A stretch of DNA of 64,000 bases, taken from assembly GCF_033955345.1 (NCBI RefSeq), contig NZ_CP138332.1:2046001-2110000 (forward strand), in the 5' to 3' direction. The stretch comes from Sphingobacterium bambusae (GTDB lineage: Bacteria; Bacteroidota; Bacteroidia; Sphingobacteriales; Sphingobacteriaceae). Positions 63,966 to 64,000 of the stretch are shown here, piece after piece. The stretch's first letter is position 1, and every line of letters begins with the position of its first letter. The notes beneath the pieces were generated by a model, which was given only the letters and a program-made list of their open reading frames with translations, made no database searches and had not been told where the DNA came from. A program made the translations under genes and the position numbers.

Positions 63966-64000
63966 TTAAAATCGAGTAGATAGTCCGAAGGTGAAACGCA
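63966..64000 (-). CDS. C-terminal end of a SusC-family transporter (cut by window edge)
   Basis: Eleven codons are readable on the minus strand: RFTFGLSTRF and a TAA stop at 63966-63968. An aromatic-rich strand ending in Phe directly before a SusD gene is what a SusC barrel end looks like. The rest lies beyond 64000. Confidence 0.7.
   Translation of the reverse strand, partial: RFTFGLSTRF

Overview
The window looks like chromosomal DNA of a soil- or plant-associated Bacteroidota, most likely Sphingobacteriaceae (Sphingobacterium/Pedobacter/Parapedobacter type). The grounds are several SusC/SusD pairs, a hybrid two-component regulator of the PUL type, a type IX secretion (T9SS) type B sorting domain with its PorP/SprF partner, Bacteroidota -7 promoter boxes close to TAnnTTTG, and many secreted proteins with Bacteroidota-style signal or lipoprotein peptides. 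Species assignment is inference. No rRNA, tRNA, IS element or CRISPR array was recognised.

Nearly everything concerns pectin, in particular rhamnogalacturonan I (RG-I). Region A (about 1.2-34.9 kb) is one RG-I utilisation locus. It holds three GH28 enzymes, a PL11 lyase fused to a GH43-like propeller, two CE12 acetylesterases, a GH105 unsaturated uronyl hydrolase, two GH2 enzymes, a GH106 rhamnosidase, L-rhamnose mutarotase, a six-hairpin glycosidase of unknown specificity, SusC/SusD, a hybrid two-component sensor (HTCS, 26828-30538) and two paralogous GntR-type sensors. The chemistry is coherent: deacetylation (CE12), backbone cleavage (PL11, GH28), uptake (SusCD), then removal of unsaturated galacturonate, rhamnose, galacturonate and side-chain sugars.

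Region A also shows a regulatory code. Six places carry a tandem CAGG-N6-CAGG element (10-bp period) followed, exactly 23 bp after the second CAGG, by a TAnnTT-like -7 box. Five drive PUL operons (GH28/six-hairpin, SusCD, GH105-GH2-RhaM-GH106-GntR, GH28-PL11-CE12-CE12, and the rightward GH2). The sixth (26778-26822) points at a gene-free stretch that ends in an intrinsic terminator, predicting a roughly 170-nt regulated RNA just downstream of the HTCS gene. A seventh site, upstream of the rightward GH28, is in reverse orientation and one helical turn further out.

Region B (35-42 kb) is an unrelated insert: a dienelactone-hydrolase-like protein, a Fur-like protein reduced to its DNA-binding half, a YncE-like beta-propeller, a DUF4374-like lipoprotein, a TonB receptor and a divergent AraC/PchR-like regulator. 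It resembles an iron or metal-chelate uptake locus.

Region C (42-64 kb, leftward) is a second pectin locus: GH43-like, a GH51 arabinofuranosidase broken by a one-base frameshift, a GH105 lipoprotein, a PorP/SprF protein, a giant 1873-residue T9SS cargo (CE12, two tandem propeller-like repeats, PL11, Ig-like domains, type B sorting domain), two SusC/SusD pairs and two fasciclin-domain lipoproteins. Its GH105 promoter has the same geometry as region A promoters but a different repeat word (CCCCAT), so a different regulator is expected outside the window. The left edge (1-894) is the start of another SusC gene.
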